A program made the translations under genes and the position numbers. 64,000 bases of DNA from Phenylobacterium zucineum HLK1 (lineage in GTDB: Bacteria; Pseudomonadota; Alphaproteobacteria; Caulobacterales; Caulobacteraceae): assembly GCF_000017265.1 (NCBI RefSeq), contig NC_011143.1, positions 124,001 through 188,000 on the forward strand. Direction: 5' to 3'. The notes beneath the pieces were generated by a model, which saw only the letters and a list, made by a program, of their open reading frames with translations, was not told the DNA's origin and searched no databases. How positions within the stretch are numbered: position 1 is the first letter of the stretch; each line of letters begins with the position of its first letter. This document shows, piece after piece, positions 12,107-26,562 of the stretch.

Positions 12107-13145
12107 GTCCGCGCCGCGCCGCCACCAGCGGTCTTCGATGCTCAGCGCCTCCGGGAGCGGGCGCTCGCTCGCCGAAGATGGCCTTCGTACCCTGCTCCAC
12201 GACGTCGAGCAGATGAGCCTGATCCGGCGCTTCGAGGAACGGGCCGGCCAGCTCTACGGGATGGGCCTGATCGGCGGCTTCTGCCACCTCTACATCGGCC
12301 AGGAGGCCGTCGCAGTCGGCGTCGTCGGCGTCCGCGCCGAAGGCGATCAGGTCATCACCAGCTATCGCGACCACGGCTACGCCTTGGCCTGCGGCATGGA
12401 TCCGGCCGCGATGATGGCCGAGCTCACCGGCCGCATCGGGGGCGCTTCCCGCGGCAAGGGCGGGTCGATGCACATCTTCGCGCCTGAAAAGGGCTTCTAT
12501 GGCGGGCATGGCATCGTGGGCGCGCAGGTCAGCCTCGGCTCCGGGCTCGCCTTCGCCAACCGCTACCGCAACCAAGACAAAGTTGCCTTCGTCGTGTTCG
12601 GTGAAGGTGCCGCCAACCAGGGTCAGGTCTACGAGAGCTTCAACATGGCCGCGCTCTGGAAGCTGCCGGCCGTCTACATCATCGAAAACAACCGGTACGC
12701 CATGGGCACCGCGGCCGAACGCTCCGCCTCCGAAACGCGGTTCTATCGCCGCGGCTTGTCGTTCGGCATCCCGGGAGAAGAGGTGGACGGCATGGACGTG
12801 GAGGCCGTGCGGGAGGCCACGAGCCGTGCGGCCGCCCACGCTCGCGCCGGGAAAGGCCCGTATCTGCTGGAAATGAAGACCTACCGATATCGCGGCCACT
12901 CGATGAGCGACCCCGCCAAGTACCGGTCGCGAGAGGAGGTCGACGAGGTCCGGCGCGCTAAGGACCCCATCGAGCGGGCCCGGCAGCGAATCTTGGACCT
13001 CGACCCCGCACAGGCCCATTCCCTTGCGCAGATCGACGCGCGCGTGAAGGCCGAGGTCGAGCGGGCGGTCGAATTCGCCCAAACCGCGCCGGAGCCCCCG
13101 GCGCGCGAGTTGCTCTCCGACGTCTACGTCACCGCGGTCAGCTGA
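12087..13145 (+). CDS. pdhA: Pyruvate dehydrogenase E1 component alpha subunit (orphan)
   Basis: 352 aa if translated from the GTG at 12087; an ATG at 12138 would give 335 aa and avoid the overlap with the upstream gene. The sequence is E1-alpha throughout: YIGQEAVAVG, SYRDHGYALACG, RGKGGSMH, then the thiamine-diphosphate region FGEGAANQGQVYESFNMAAL ending in IIENNRYAMGT, and the phosphorylation-loop region YRYRGHSMSDPAKYR. In the ThDP motif the usual GDG is GEG here, so the Mg2+-ligand Asp is replaced by Glu. No E1-beta, E2 or E3 gene follows; the next gene is a truncated AraC gene and an IS element. It would need an E1-beta partner from elsewhere. Confidence 0.92.
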   Translation: MSGAASRSAPRRHQRSSMLSASGSGRSLAEDGLRTLLHDVEQMSLIRRFEERAGQLYGMGLIGGFCHLYIGQEAVAVGVVGVRAEGDQVITSYRDHGYALACGMDPAAMMAELTGRIGGASRGKGGSMHIFAPEKGFYGGHGIVGAQVSLGSGLAFANRYRNQDKVAFVVFGEGAANQGQVYESFNMAALWKLPAVYIIENNRYAMGTAAERSASETRFYRRGLSFGIPGEEVDGMDVEAVREATSRAAAHARAGKGPYLLEMKTYRYRGHSMSDPAKYRSREEVDEVRRAKDPIERARQRILDLDPAQAHSLAQIDARVKAEVERAVEFAQTAPEPPARELLSDVYVTAVS

Positions 13146-13234
13146 ACCGCCGATCGGGGAGCGTCCGTCAGGCGCAACAGCATGCACGGGTCATTAGAGG
13201 GCGTGGCTGATCCTGACCGAGCCTGCTTTGGACT

Positions 13235-13949
13235 TCACGCTCGCAGTCCCCGATCGGATCGCGCGCGGCCCACGCGCGCCTCCGAAACCATTCCTCCCAT
13301 GCAAACTCCGCCGCCGGGGCTGTCGTCGCCTCCTGCCTGCAGCTCCGAGAACCGCGCGCGGTAAGCGCTTGGAGGAAGACCGAACGCGCCGCAGAAGGCG
13401 GTGGTCATGTGAGCGTGGCTAGAAAAGCCGCAACGCACGGCGAGACGCGCCAGGTCGCCTTCGCCGCCCTCCAGCTCCCTGCGCACCCTCTCGAGACGCC
13501 GCGCCCGGACATAGGCCATGGGCGACTGCCCCATTGTGGCGCTGAACGCAGCGGCAAACCGCGCTCGGCTCATGCCGGCGACGGCGGCGAGCTGATCGAC
13601 AGACAGCGGCTCGCCGAGCCGCGCCTCGATCGCCTGAAGGACGCGCTCGCGCCTCGGTTTGGATAGAAAGGCGCCTCTGCGACGCGGCTTCCGTTCGGCC
13701 GCGGCCTTGGCGGCGACCACCATGGCTCGGGCCAAGTGCTCGAAGTAGGGCAGGGGAGGCCGCGGTTCCCCAAGGAGCGCCCGCCGCGCCTCCCCGGCAA
13801 GCGCCTGGACAGAGGGATCCAATCGCCAGGTCGCGTCCGCCTCTGCGCTCGCGGCAGCCTCGTCAACACACATGACCAGCAGCAGCTCACTGGCGCGGAG
13901 GCAGGGATCCGATACCTTTTGGCCGCGCTGCAGCAATAAGAAGCCGCCC
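13235..13949 (-). pseudogene. AraC-family regulator, 5' end removed by the IS3 element
   Basis: Two C-terminal HTH motifs of the AraC/XylS type are intact: LSVDQLAAVAGMSRARFAAA and DLARLAVRCGFSSHAHMTTA, followed by FGLPPSAYRARF. Upstream coding continues only to the left IS end at 13949; beyond it the frame reads antisense to the transposase. The normal N-terminal sensing domain is therefore largely missing. An internal ATG (about 13872) could still give a roughly 210-residue protein with the DNA-binding domain. It converges with pdhA, 89 bp away. Confidence 0.75.
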
Positions 13950-13979
13950 TGACCTGCCCCCTTCCTGATCCCTCGGTTT
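13950..13979 (+). repeat. Left terminal inverted repeat of the IS3 element
   Basis: Begins TGACCTGCCCCC and continues TTCCTGATCCCTCG. The first 12 bases are identical to the reverse complement of the right end. Confidence 0.85.
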
Positions 13980-14011
13980 GAGTGAGAGTCCGTCACCCTG
14001 AGGAGACGGAC

Positions 14012-14275
14012 GTGAAGAAGAGCAGGTTCAACGAGGCGCAGATCATCGGCGTGCTGCGGGAGCAGGAGGCCGGGAGCCCGACGGCGGAGGTTTGCCGGCG
14101 GCATGGGATCAGCGAGCAGACCTTCTACCGGTGGAAGGCGAAGTACAGCGGCATGAACGTGTCGGATGCCCAGAAGCTGAAGACGCTGGAGGACGAGAAT
14201 CGGCGACTGAAGAAGCTCTTGGCGGAGTCCATGCTCGACGTGTCGGCGCTGAAGGACCTGCTGGGAAAAAACTGA
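14012..14275 (+). CDS. IS3 transposase OrfA (HTH protein)
   Basis: 87 aa from the GTG at 14012 ([20 protein letters not shown]). Residues 1-55 are the HTH_Tnp_1 DNA-binding domain ([22 protein letters not shown]) and about 58-85 a leucine-zipper coiled coil ([19 protein letters not shown]). It recognises the IS ends and pairs with OrfB. It ends LLGKN-stop right after the A_AAA_AAC slippery sequence at 14266, where a fraction of ribosomes shift -1 to make the OrfAB transposase. Confidence 0.93.
   Translation: MKKSRFNEAQIIGVLREQEAGSPTAEVCRRHGISEQTFYRWKAKYSGMNVSDAQKLKTLEDENRRLKKLLAESMLDVSALKDLLGKN
14266..14272 (+). other. Programmed -1 ribosomal frameshift site of the IS3 element
   Basis: A_AAA_AAC is a classic X_XXY_YYZ heptamer in the orfA reading frame, just before the TGA at 14273-14275. 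After a -1 slip the next codons read CTG ATC GGG, entering the orfB frame without a stop. Confidence 0.85.
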
Positions 14276-15177
14276 TCGGGCCTGCAGCGCGCCGGGAGGC
14301 CGTGCTTCGCCTGATGGCGGAGCGCGGCTTCTCGCAGAGGCGCGCCTGCGGGCTGGTCCAGGTCGATCCGAAGACAGTGCGCCGCGTGGCCCAGCCAGGC
14401 GATGCGGAGGTACGCGCCCGGCTGCGGGGCCTGGCGGCGGAGCGACGCCGCTTCGGCTACCGGCGGCTCGGCATCCTGCTCGAGCGTGAAGGCGTCAGCA
14501 TGAACAAGAAGAAGCTCTTCCGGCTGTACCGCGAGGAGGGCTTGGCGGTGCGAAGGCGGCGCGGCCGCAAGCGCGCCACCGGCACGCGGGCGCCCATGGC
14601 GCTGCCGGACGGGCCGAACCAGCGCTGGAGCCTGGACTTCGTGGCCGACACGCTGAGCTGGGGCCGGCGCTTCCGGATCCTGTGCATCGTCGACGACTTC
14701 ACCCGCGAGGCGCTGGCGCTGGTGGTCGACACCTCGATCGGCGGCCATCGCATGGCCCGCGAGCTGGACGCCCTGATCGCCCGGCGCGGCCGGCCGGCGA
14801 CCATCGTTAGCGACAACGGGACCGAGATGACCAGCCGGGCCATGCTGGAATGGACCAACCGCACCGGCGTCGACTGGCATTACATCGCGCCCGGCAAGCC
14901 GCAGCAGAACGGCTTCGTCGAGAGCTTCAACGGCAAGCTGCGCGACGAGTGCCTGAACGAGGAGGTCTTCGCCAACCTCGCCGAGGCCCGGGCTGTCATC
15001 GAGCGCTGGCGGCTCGACTACAACCACGTCAGGCCGCACTCGGCGCACGGCGGACTGACCCCGGAAGCCGTGCGTCTGAACCCCGCGGCCGGCCGGCTGC
15101 GCAACTTGATCAGCTCCACCGCCCGGCCGCTACCGCCGGCGCTGGAGATCAGCTACCAACCCCCTGGGCTCTCATAA
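14272..15177 (+). CDS. IS3 transposase OrfB (DDE integrase domain)
   Basis: About 300 aa downstream of the frameshift, in frame -1 relative to orfA. An HTH_21 segment ([20 protein letters not shown]) precedes an rve/DDE integrase core. The catalytic Asp is in WSLDFVAD, the second Asp in [10 protein letters not shown], and the Glu in [19 protein letters not shown]. The tail matches the IS407-type [12 protein letters not shown]. No stop or frame break is visible, so the element is probably still functional. An internal ATG at 14314 could start a separate OrfB. Confidence 0.92.
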   Translation: MIGPAARREAVLRLMAERGFSQRRACGLVQVDPKTVRRVAQPGDAEVRARLRGLAAERRRFGYRRLGILLEREGVSMNKKKLFRLYREEGLAVRRRRGRKRATGTRAPMALPDGPNQRWSLDFVADTLSWGRRFRILCIVDDFTREALALVVDTSIGGHRMARELDALIARRGRPATIVSDNGTEMTSRAMLEWTNRTGVDWHYIAPGKPQQNGFVESFNGKLRDECLNEEVFANLAEARAVIERWRLDYNHVRPHSAHGGLTPEAVRLNPAAGRLRNLISSTARPLPPALEISYQPPGLS

Positions 15178-15206
15178 TGATCGAGGGACCGGCGGGGGGC
15201 AGGTCA
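15177..15206 (-). repeat. Right terminal inverted repeat of the IS3 element
   Basis: The reverse complement begins TGACCTGCCCCC and then contains GTCCCTCG. It overlaps the last base of the orfB stop codon. Confidence 0.85.
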
Positions 15207-15651
15207 GATCGTCGATCACCAGCACTTTCTGATGATGGCAGGCGCCGAACGGGACTTGGTCATCCAGGCAGAACCTTATCCCCGTCCCGGCAAACCATTT
15301 TCGAGCCGCGTGGGGGAAGAACTGCTGCGTGGCGGCGATCGGCAGGGCCGATTTCCAGATCAGAAGACGGATGTCCAGGTCGGGTCGCGCCGCCGACAAT
15401 CTGAGCAGCACTTGACCCACTTGGTCGGGTTCTGCCGGGCCGACCTGCCCGTCAGGCGCCAACCTTGTGCGGGGGTCGAAGGTCCACCCGAGGAGCAGGA
15501 TCGAGTGCCGAGCCTTCGGCAGGGCTTCGAGAACGGCCGTGAAATAGGCGTCCGAAGCGACGAGAAATGCAGCGCGGTTCGTTTGAGCTGTTCGCCAGCA
15601 GGTATCGCCGGGGTTGAAGACGCTCACCGGCTGCACGCTTCCGTCGACCAC
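15207..15651 (-). pseudogene. Phospholipase D-family protein, 3' end removed by the IS3 element
   Basis: About 148 residues remain from the GTG at 15651. It begins with the PLD-like N-terminus (VFNPGDTCWR, then ARHSILLLGWTFDPRTRL) and reaches the first HKD catalytic motif, HHQKVLVIDD (His-x-Lys-x4-Asp), at the IS boundary. The second HKD half, about 300 residues in intact relatives, is missing, so an active enzyme cannot form. Relatives are bacterial PLD/cardiolipin-synthase-like proteins. Read together with the AraC remnant on the other IS flank, the missing segment was probably deleted when the IS inserted or recombined. Confidence 0.8.
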
Positions 15652-15817
15652 GACGCCGACCCCTTGATCGCTTGGGCCATCCTCACACCTTACTTGCGAA
15701 GGGCGGCTTGCCCCACCCGTCGCCGGCTCCGCTGGCAGATATGGCGACCGCTATGGCCAAACCGCGCGAGCCGCGAGAGGGCTGGAGCGCCCGCGGCGCC
15801 CACACCCCCGCGCGCGC

Positions 15818-16162
15818 TCAGCGAAAGTGTTCTGCGCGATCGACAAGGTCATTCATGTGGACGGCCGCGCGAATCGTCATGGGGTGAGGCGTGAACCCGC
15901 ATCTCGGAGATATGAATGCAGCCATTTCGCGAATGAGGTCGAGCTGCGCCTCAGAGCTTGTTGCGATCATGGCGATCACTACGTTCTCCAGAGCGATCAT
16001 CCGCACCCGCAGCTGCCGGATTTCGGAATCGGTCTGGGCGGCGACATCCGGTTGCGTCTCGTCGGCCTCCCGGGTGGCCGGCGGGGGGGCCGTGCCGGCG
16101 CCGCCTTCATCTTCCCATCGCGACAGCGCGAACTTTGCACGTTCGGATCGTTCGTCTGACAT
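15818..16162 (-). CDS. Hypothetical protein
   Basis: 114 aa from the ATG at 16162 (MSDERSERAKFALSRWEDEG), which has GAGGA upstream. The first 40 residues are polar and disordered-looking with many Pro/Ala/Thr. Residues about 42-75 form a predicted coiled-coil or amphipathic helix (SEIRQLRVRMIALENVVIAMIA). The C-terminus contains ISPRCGFTPHPMTIRAAVHM. No transmembrane segment is clear, and I do not recognise the family. It lies 139 bp downstream of folE in the same direction. Confidence 0.6.
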   Translation of the reverse strand: MSDERSERAKFALSRWEDEGGAGTAPPPATREADETQPDVAAQTDSEIRQLRVRMIALENVVIAMIATSSEAQLDLIREMAAFISPRCGFTPHPMTIRAAVHMNDLVDRAEHFR

Positions 16163-16301
16163 TGGCACTGATCCTCGAAAGAGGGCGTCCGCCCGCCGCA
16201 TTGGTGAACCCGAACGCCATGGTCGAGTTGCGAAGGAGGCGCTAGGCGTTCACGTGATCTAAGGGCTACACGGCGGACGTCGCGAAAGGGTCGCACGGCT
16301 A

Positions 16302-17039
16302 TCACGAGCCGCTATGGATCAGTGCAAGGAACTCTTCCCGTGTCCTTGGATCATCCCGCACCGCTCCCAAGAGGTGGCTTGTGATCAGCCGGGAGCCGGG
16401 CGTGTTCACCCCGCGCATTGTCATGCAACTGTGCTCGGAAATGATAACGACGCCCACCCCTTTGGGCTGGAGGACTTCCTGGATCGTTTCGGCGATCTGC
16501 GCCGTAAGCTTCTCCTGAATCTGAAGCCGCCGCGCGAAGCCATGAACCACGCGTGCGAGTTTCGAGATTCCGACCACTCGATGGGACGGCAGGTAACCGA
16601 TGTGCGCCTTACCGGTGAAGGGCAGCATGTGGTGCTCGCAAAAACTGGCGATGGGAATGTCCCGCAACACGACAAGTTCGTCGTACCCGCCAATTTCTTC
16701 GAATACACGCTCCAGGTAACTTCGCGGGTCGGTGTCGTAACCGCCCAAGATCTCCCGATAGGAGCGCGCCACGCGCGCCGGCGTTTCGATCAGTCCCTCG
16801 CGGTCCGGGTCATCGCCGGCCCATCGCAGGAGCACCCGCACGGCTTGCTCGGCCTCTGCCTGCGTCGGCCGAAGCACATTCTTGGCCGTGGGCGGCAGGT
16901 CCTGCCCGACGCTGGTGTCGTCGTCGGGCTTCAATCGCCGCGGGTCGTGAAGGTTTCGGGGCTCGAACTGGTCCTCTACGACCGATGACCTGTCCGGCTT
17001 GGAATGTGCAGGATCAGGAAGGAAAAAATCTCCGCTCAT
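16302..17039 (-). CDS. folE: GTP cyclohydrolase I
   Basis: 245 aa from the ATG at 17039 (MSGDFFL); an upstream in-frame ATG at 17084 is less likely. The N-terminal 60 residues are a non-conserved extension. The catalytic domain follows: [27 protein letters not shown], then the zinc/active-site stretch [20 protein letters not shown] (Cys and His ligands) and [19 protein letters not shown] with the second zinc Cys. The enzyme (EC 3.5.4.16) makes dihydroneopterin triphosphate for folate or tetrahydropterin. FolE copies are repeatedly found near FNR-linked stress genes, and this may be a second copy. Confidence 0.95.
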   Translation of the reverse strand: MSGDFFLPDPAHSKPDRSSVVEDQFEPRNLHDPRRLKPDDDTSVGQDLPPTAKNVLRPTQAEAEQAVRVLLRWAGDDPDREGLIETPARVARSYREILGGYDTDPRSYLERVFEEIGGYDELVVLRDIPIASFCEHHMLPFTGKAHIGYLPSHRVVGISKLARVVHGFARRLQIQEKLTAQIAETIQEVLQPKGVGVVIISEHSCMTMRGVNTPGSRLITSHLLGAVRDDPRTREEFLALIHSGS

Positions 17040-17352
17040 CTCGAGAAAACTCCAGCTCAGGAATCCATGTTCAAGTGCGAACACCGCGAGAGGCGACCGT
17101 CTCGGAGGCGGTCCGGGCCAAGGCCGCTGGGCGTGGACGTCTTGCGGCTGCAGCCCCTCATGATCTCGTCTCCGAGCGCCGCTGTTGCTTACAGGTCCGT
17201 CGGCGACCGTCGACGCCCCGCCCAGCGGGGATCTCGGGACGCAGGCCCCGCGCGTCGAAAATGGCTCAAGGTCCGCCCTAAGGACGCACCGCCTCTCGCG
17301 GGCTTACAACGCCAGTCCCGTCTGACTGGCAGCTTGCTCAGCGGACTTCCGG
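17040..17352. other. Intergenic stretch without a gene
   Basis: 313 bp between the P-type ATPase and folE. No credible coding sequence on either strand; frames that stay open give Arg/Pro/Ser-rich shadow translations. It contains the hairpin at 17311-17330. No FNR-type box was found. Confidence 0.6.
17311..17330 (-). terminator. Possible terminator hairpin after the P-type ATPase gene
   Basis: GCCAGTC (17311-17317), a 6-nt loop, then GACTGGC (17324-17330): a perfect 7-bp stem 23 bp beyond the ATPase stop codon. It has only a weak GTTGT tail on the minus strand rather than a T run. Confidence 0.4.
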
Positions 17353-20031
<2,679 letters not shown>

Positions 20032-20222
20032 GGATGGCGTCCTGAACGCTCTCGTCGAGGCCTCGATAGCGCAGCCGAGGTTCCCTGGAATGCGGCCGCG
20101 CGGCTGGAGTGCAGTCTGATCACAGCCCAGCCCACGAAAAGGCCTCCCTCGGCCGCCGTCTGCCGTGGATCACGGCCCGTTCGGGCGGGGTCGCCGCGCA
20201 GGCGCAATCCGATTCGGCCCCC

Positions 20223-21278
20223 CTAGTTGGGAGAGGCCAAGCTTTGAAGTGCGCCGATCCCCAGGCTGGCGTTGGTCATCGCGATCGAGGCGGCGGGGTC
20301 GACGATCCGGCCGCTCAGGGCACGGATGGCGTCGATCGTCTCGGGGATCACGATGGCCTGGTTGTCGACCATATAGGCGTAGAAGAGCTCATCGCCCTGC
20401 ACGCGGAGCATGTCGGTCCAGAGCGCCACTTCATAAAGGTTGTCGTGTGGCCTCCCGAGGTCCGCCATCAACTCCTTGACGCTGTTCAGCGCCGTAAGAC
20501 CGTCGGCCATTTGGATGGCCGCGATCCGCGACGACGCGCCAAAGGCGGCGAGGACCTCGGCCTTGTCGGCGGGGCGCGTCATCTGCACAGACCAATAATG
20601 CAGGTGCGCGATGGTCTCCGGAACCTTGACCGCCATGGTCACCACATCGAGATCGGGATCGACGCTTTGCGCGTCGGGACCTTGATGGCTCGGAATGTCG
20701 GGTTCGGGCGCCAGCGTATTCATGATGCCGCCGCGGTCGCTCTCCCAGGGATCTGTGGCTCGGCGCAGCAAGGTTCCCCGCGCTCGGTTCAGCAGCCCGG
20801 CGCGTTTGAGCGCGGTGAGCGTGCGAACGATCGATGTGGTGTTGCAGGAGACCACGCGCGTCGCCGTCCGCCCCAGCGCGCCTGCATAACTCGCTTCGGC
20901 GACGAAGGAATGCCCGGTGACGTCGTGCTTTTCGCCGCCCTGGACGATGAACGGTTTGGCTTTGCGCCGGTAGAGCTCGGCGTTGGCCGCCCCGACCCGC
21001 TTCGGCGTGCAATCGACGATGACGTCGACGGCGTCGACCAGGTCTTCCAGGTCCCCGGCTATGAGCAGTCCCGCCTGTCTCATGGCTCCGTCGGCCTCGC
21101 GACTGGCGCTGAACAGGGCATACCCCTTCTGCGCAGCCGTCCTCAGCCGCCAGTCGGCGCTGACATCCGCCACGCCGGTCAGCGTCATGTCCGCCTGGTC
21201 GGTCACGGCGGCGGCCACGCGCTTGCCGATCACCCCATAGCCCGCCACTCCCACCCGGATCCTGTCTGTCTCACCCAT
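20223..21278 (-). CDS. Type II (archaeal-type) glyceraldehyde-3-phosphate dehydrogenase
   Basis: 351 aa from the ATG at 21278 (MGETDRIRVGVAGYGVIGKR), with AGGAAAG upstream. It shows the Rossmann start VAGYGVIGKRVA, VDVIVDCTPKRVGAANAELY, the conserved QGGEKHDVTGHSF and the catalytic cysteine in VVSCNTTSIVRTL. It ends with the type II helix ASIAMTNASLGIGAL. This architecture is that of archaeal NAD(P)-dependent GAPDH (EC 1.2.1.59), not the common bacterial GapA, whose catalytic motif is ASCTTNC. Among bacteria the type is rare and patchy. It is followed by the P-type ATPase in the same direction. A role in low-oxygen glycolysis is an inference from context. Confidence 0.88.
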   Translation of the reverse strand: MGETDRIRVGVAGYGVIGKRVAAAVTDQADMTLTGVADVSADWRLRTAAQKGYALFSASREADGAMRQAGLLIAGDLEDLVDAVDVIVDCTPKRVGAANAELYRRKAKPFIVQGGEKHDVTGHSFVAEASYAGALGRTATRVVSCNTTSIVRTLTALKRAGLLNRARGTLLRRATDPWESDRGGIMNTLAPEPDIPSHQGPDAQSVDPDLDVVTMAVKVPETIAHLHYWSVQMTRPADKAEVLAAFGASSRIAAIQMADGLTALNSVKELMADLGRPHDNLYEVALWTDMLRVQGDELFYAYMVDNQAIVIPETIDAIRALSGRIVDPAASIAMTNASLGIGALQSLASPN

Positions 21279-21387
21279 GGTTCGCGCTTTCCTGTTGGTC
21301 ATCTGTCTCAGAGAAGGGGGCTGACCCATGGCTCCGGCCGGGTCCGCTGCAGCAAAGGCCGCGGGACCAGATGCCGGGCCCACACCT

Positions 21388-21606
21388 TCAGCATCCGCGC
21401 CGCCGCCGGCGGCGCTGGTCGCGCGGGACGGATTCGCCGGCGCGCGGCGCGGCTGACGGGGCGTCGCCGCCGTCGTGCTCAGCTTTCTGCGCCGGGCGCA
21501 GCGAGCGCCGGCTGCCGCCACAACCATGGCCGTGACTGAAGAGAGAAAGGGCGACGAATGGGGCGATCAGCAGGACCCAAATCCAGTTGTTCGACAGCCA
21601 ACCCAT
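21388..21606 (-). CDS. Small single-pass membrane protein with His/Cys-rich motif
   Basis: 72 aa from the ATG at 21606, preceded by a strong GAAGGAGAT ribosome-binding site. The first 24 residues (MGWLSNNWIWVLLIAPFVAL) are a transmembrane helix, followed at once by SHGHGCGG. This resembles short metal-site-like membrane peptides that occur beside copper or stress genes. The remaining tail is basic and low complexity. No named family can be given. It lies upstream of the type II GAPDH gene with a 109-bp gap. Confidence 0.65.
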   Translation of the reverse strand: MGWLSNNWIWVLLIAPFVALSLFSHGHGCGGSRRSLRPAQKAEHDGGDAPSAAPRAGESVPRDQRRRRRRGC

Positions 21607-21913
21607 GGCGATCTCCTTCGTGGGCCTCGCCGGAAGCGGTCCGTGCGGTCGCGGCGAGGACGCGCGGCCGTCCTAGGGACGCGGCCCGGAGGCAGGGATT
21701 ACACCCACGAGCCTTGGTGCAAGCGCGACAAGCAGCACTTCGCGCCCCGCCCCTCGGCTAGGGCGAAGCCCGTCTGCCGCGGGCTCGAGGCTTGTGATGA
21801 GAGCGGGGGGACCCCCTAGCGCGAAGGCCTCCTGAAGCTGAGTGCTAGCCGGACCGCCGGCGGCCCGCCCGATCACCAAGATCGTCGCTGCGGCCTGATC
21901 GAGCCACTGCGTA
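21607..21913. other. Intergenic stretch without a gene
   Basis: 307 bp between the small membrane protein and the dihydroorotate-dehydrogenase-like gene. Short open frames exist on the minus strand, but their translations are low complexity and lack a ribosome-binding site. No FNR-type box and no strong hairpin were seen. Confidence 0.55.
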
Positions 21914-22918
21914 CTATGAGGCCTGCGCGACGCGGTAACTCTGCAGCATGCGGATGTAATATTCGCGGGGGTGAGGGGCGGCGACGCCGAGGGACTGCTG
22001 GCTCATCCGCCCTCGCACCTCGTCGACGCGATCGACGCCGCGCGCGGCGAGCAAGGCGCCCAGTCCGTTCACCAGAACGCCCATGTGACGCACGCCATGC
22101 CGCAGCAAGGCGGAAGTCGTCATCACGGCGTCGGCGCCGGCGAGGAGATATTTGAACACGTCCTCGGCGGAGTCGACGCCCGTACTCGCTGCCAGGGAGA
22201 TCGGCGTTCGGCCCCGTAGGATGGAGATCCACAGCAGCGGAAGACGCATCTCGGCGGGCGTGCTGAGTTCGACTCCCAGCGAGTGGCGCAGGGTCACGAC
22301 GTCGATGTCCGGCTGATAGAAGCGATTGAACAGGACCAGTCCGTCGGCGCCGGCCCCACCCAACGCCTGCGCCATCGAGCCGAGGGCGCTGAAATAGGGG
22401 CCGATCTTCACCGCGACGGGGATGTCGACAGCGGCCTTGGCGGACCTCACCGCGTGGAGGTGATGTTGCTCGACCTCTGGCGCGGTCAGCGACAGATCGG
22501 CGGAGATGAAATGGATGTTGAGCTCGAGTGCATCCGCCCCGGCGCTCTCCAGTTCGCGCGCATAGCCGGCCCACCCTTCGGCGGTCACGCAGCTCAGGCT
22601 GGCGATCACCGGAATCTGGAGGGCCGCCTTGGCCCGGCGTATGATGTCCAGATATCGTTCCGCGCCGAAGCCGCAGCCCGCGTAGGCGGGGAAGTAGGTC
22701 TGGGCTTCTGCGAACCCGCTCGCAGCGGGCGAGGCGAGTTGCTCCAATCGCCTGCGCTCGGCGAGCACCTGTTCCTCGAAGATCGACGGCAGCACCACGG
22801 CTCCCGCGCCGTAGTCCTCGAGCGCTCGCAAGGTCCCAAGCTCGCTGTTGAGCGGCGAGGCCGAGGCGATCACGGGATTGCGCAGCTGCAGGCCCATGTA
22901 GCGCGTGGTCAGGTCCAT
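21914..22918 (-). CDS. Dihydroorotate dehydrogenase-like FMN protein (PreA-like)
   Basis: 334 aa from the ATG at 22918 (MDLTTRYMGLQLRNPVIASA), which has GGAG 8 bp upstream; an ATG at 22930 is also in frame. It has a TIM-barrel layout: substrate-loop region LRNPVIASASPLNSELGTLR, FMN-type stretches IPVIASLSCVTAEGWAGYAR and VAVKIGPYFSALGSMA, and C-terminal phosphate-binding ISLAASTGVDSAEDVFKYLLAGADAVM. Related proteins are annotated as dihydroorotate dehydrogenase-like and often sit beside nifJ; they are probably not pyrimidine enzymes. It is 25 bp after nifJ, so co-transcription is likely. It may exchange electrons with the PFOR or the flavin oxidoreductase (inference). Confidence 0.88.
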   Translation of the reverse strand: MDLTTRYMGLQLRNPVIASASPLNSELGTLRALEDYGAGAVVLPSIFEEQVLAERRRLEQLASPAASGFAEAQTYFPAYAGCGFGAERYLDIIRRAKAALQIPVIASLSCVTAEGWAGYARELESAGADALELNIHFISADLSLTAPEVEQHHLHAVRSAKAAVDIPVAVKIGPYFSALGSMAQALGGAGADGLVLFNRFYQPDIDVVTLRHSLGVELSTPAEMRLPLLWISILRGRTPISLAASTGVDSAEDVFKYLLAGADAVMTTSALLRHGVRHMGVLVNGLGALLAARGVDRVDEVRGRMSQQSLGVAAPHPREYYIRMLQSYRVAQAS

Positions 22919-22943
22919 CGCAGGCTCCATTCTGGAAGGCGCG

Positions 22944-26555
<3,612 letters not shown>

Positions 26556-26562
26556 GGGGCGC

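Larger units (their letters stand above)
13950..15206 (+). mobile_element. IS3-family insertion sequence (IS407-like group), complete
   Basis: 1257 bp bounded by inverted repeats that share TGACCTGCCCCC at both ends and then an imperfect stretch including TCCCTCG. It holds orfA and orfB in the typical overlapping -1 arrangement. The flanks are CCC on the left and GAT on the right, so no 3-bp target duplication is present. The genes on both sides are cut exactly at the IS ends, which fits an adjacent deletion or recombination between two copies (inference). Confidence 0.9.

Noticed and set aside
12072-13187. Minus-strand open frame across pdhA
   Set aside because: Antisense shadow of a clear E1-alpha gene.
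21673-21879. Minus-strand 68-codon frame upstream of the small membrane protein
   Set aside because: Low-complexity translation, no ribosome-binding site.
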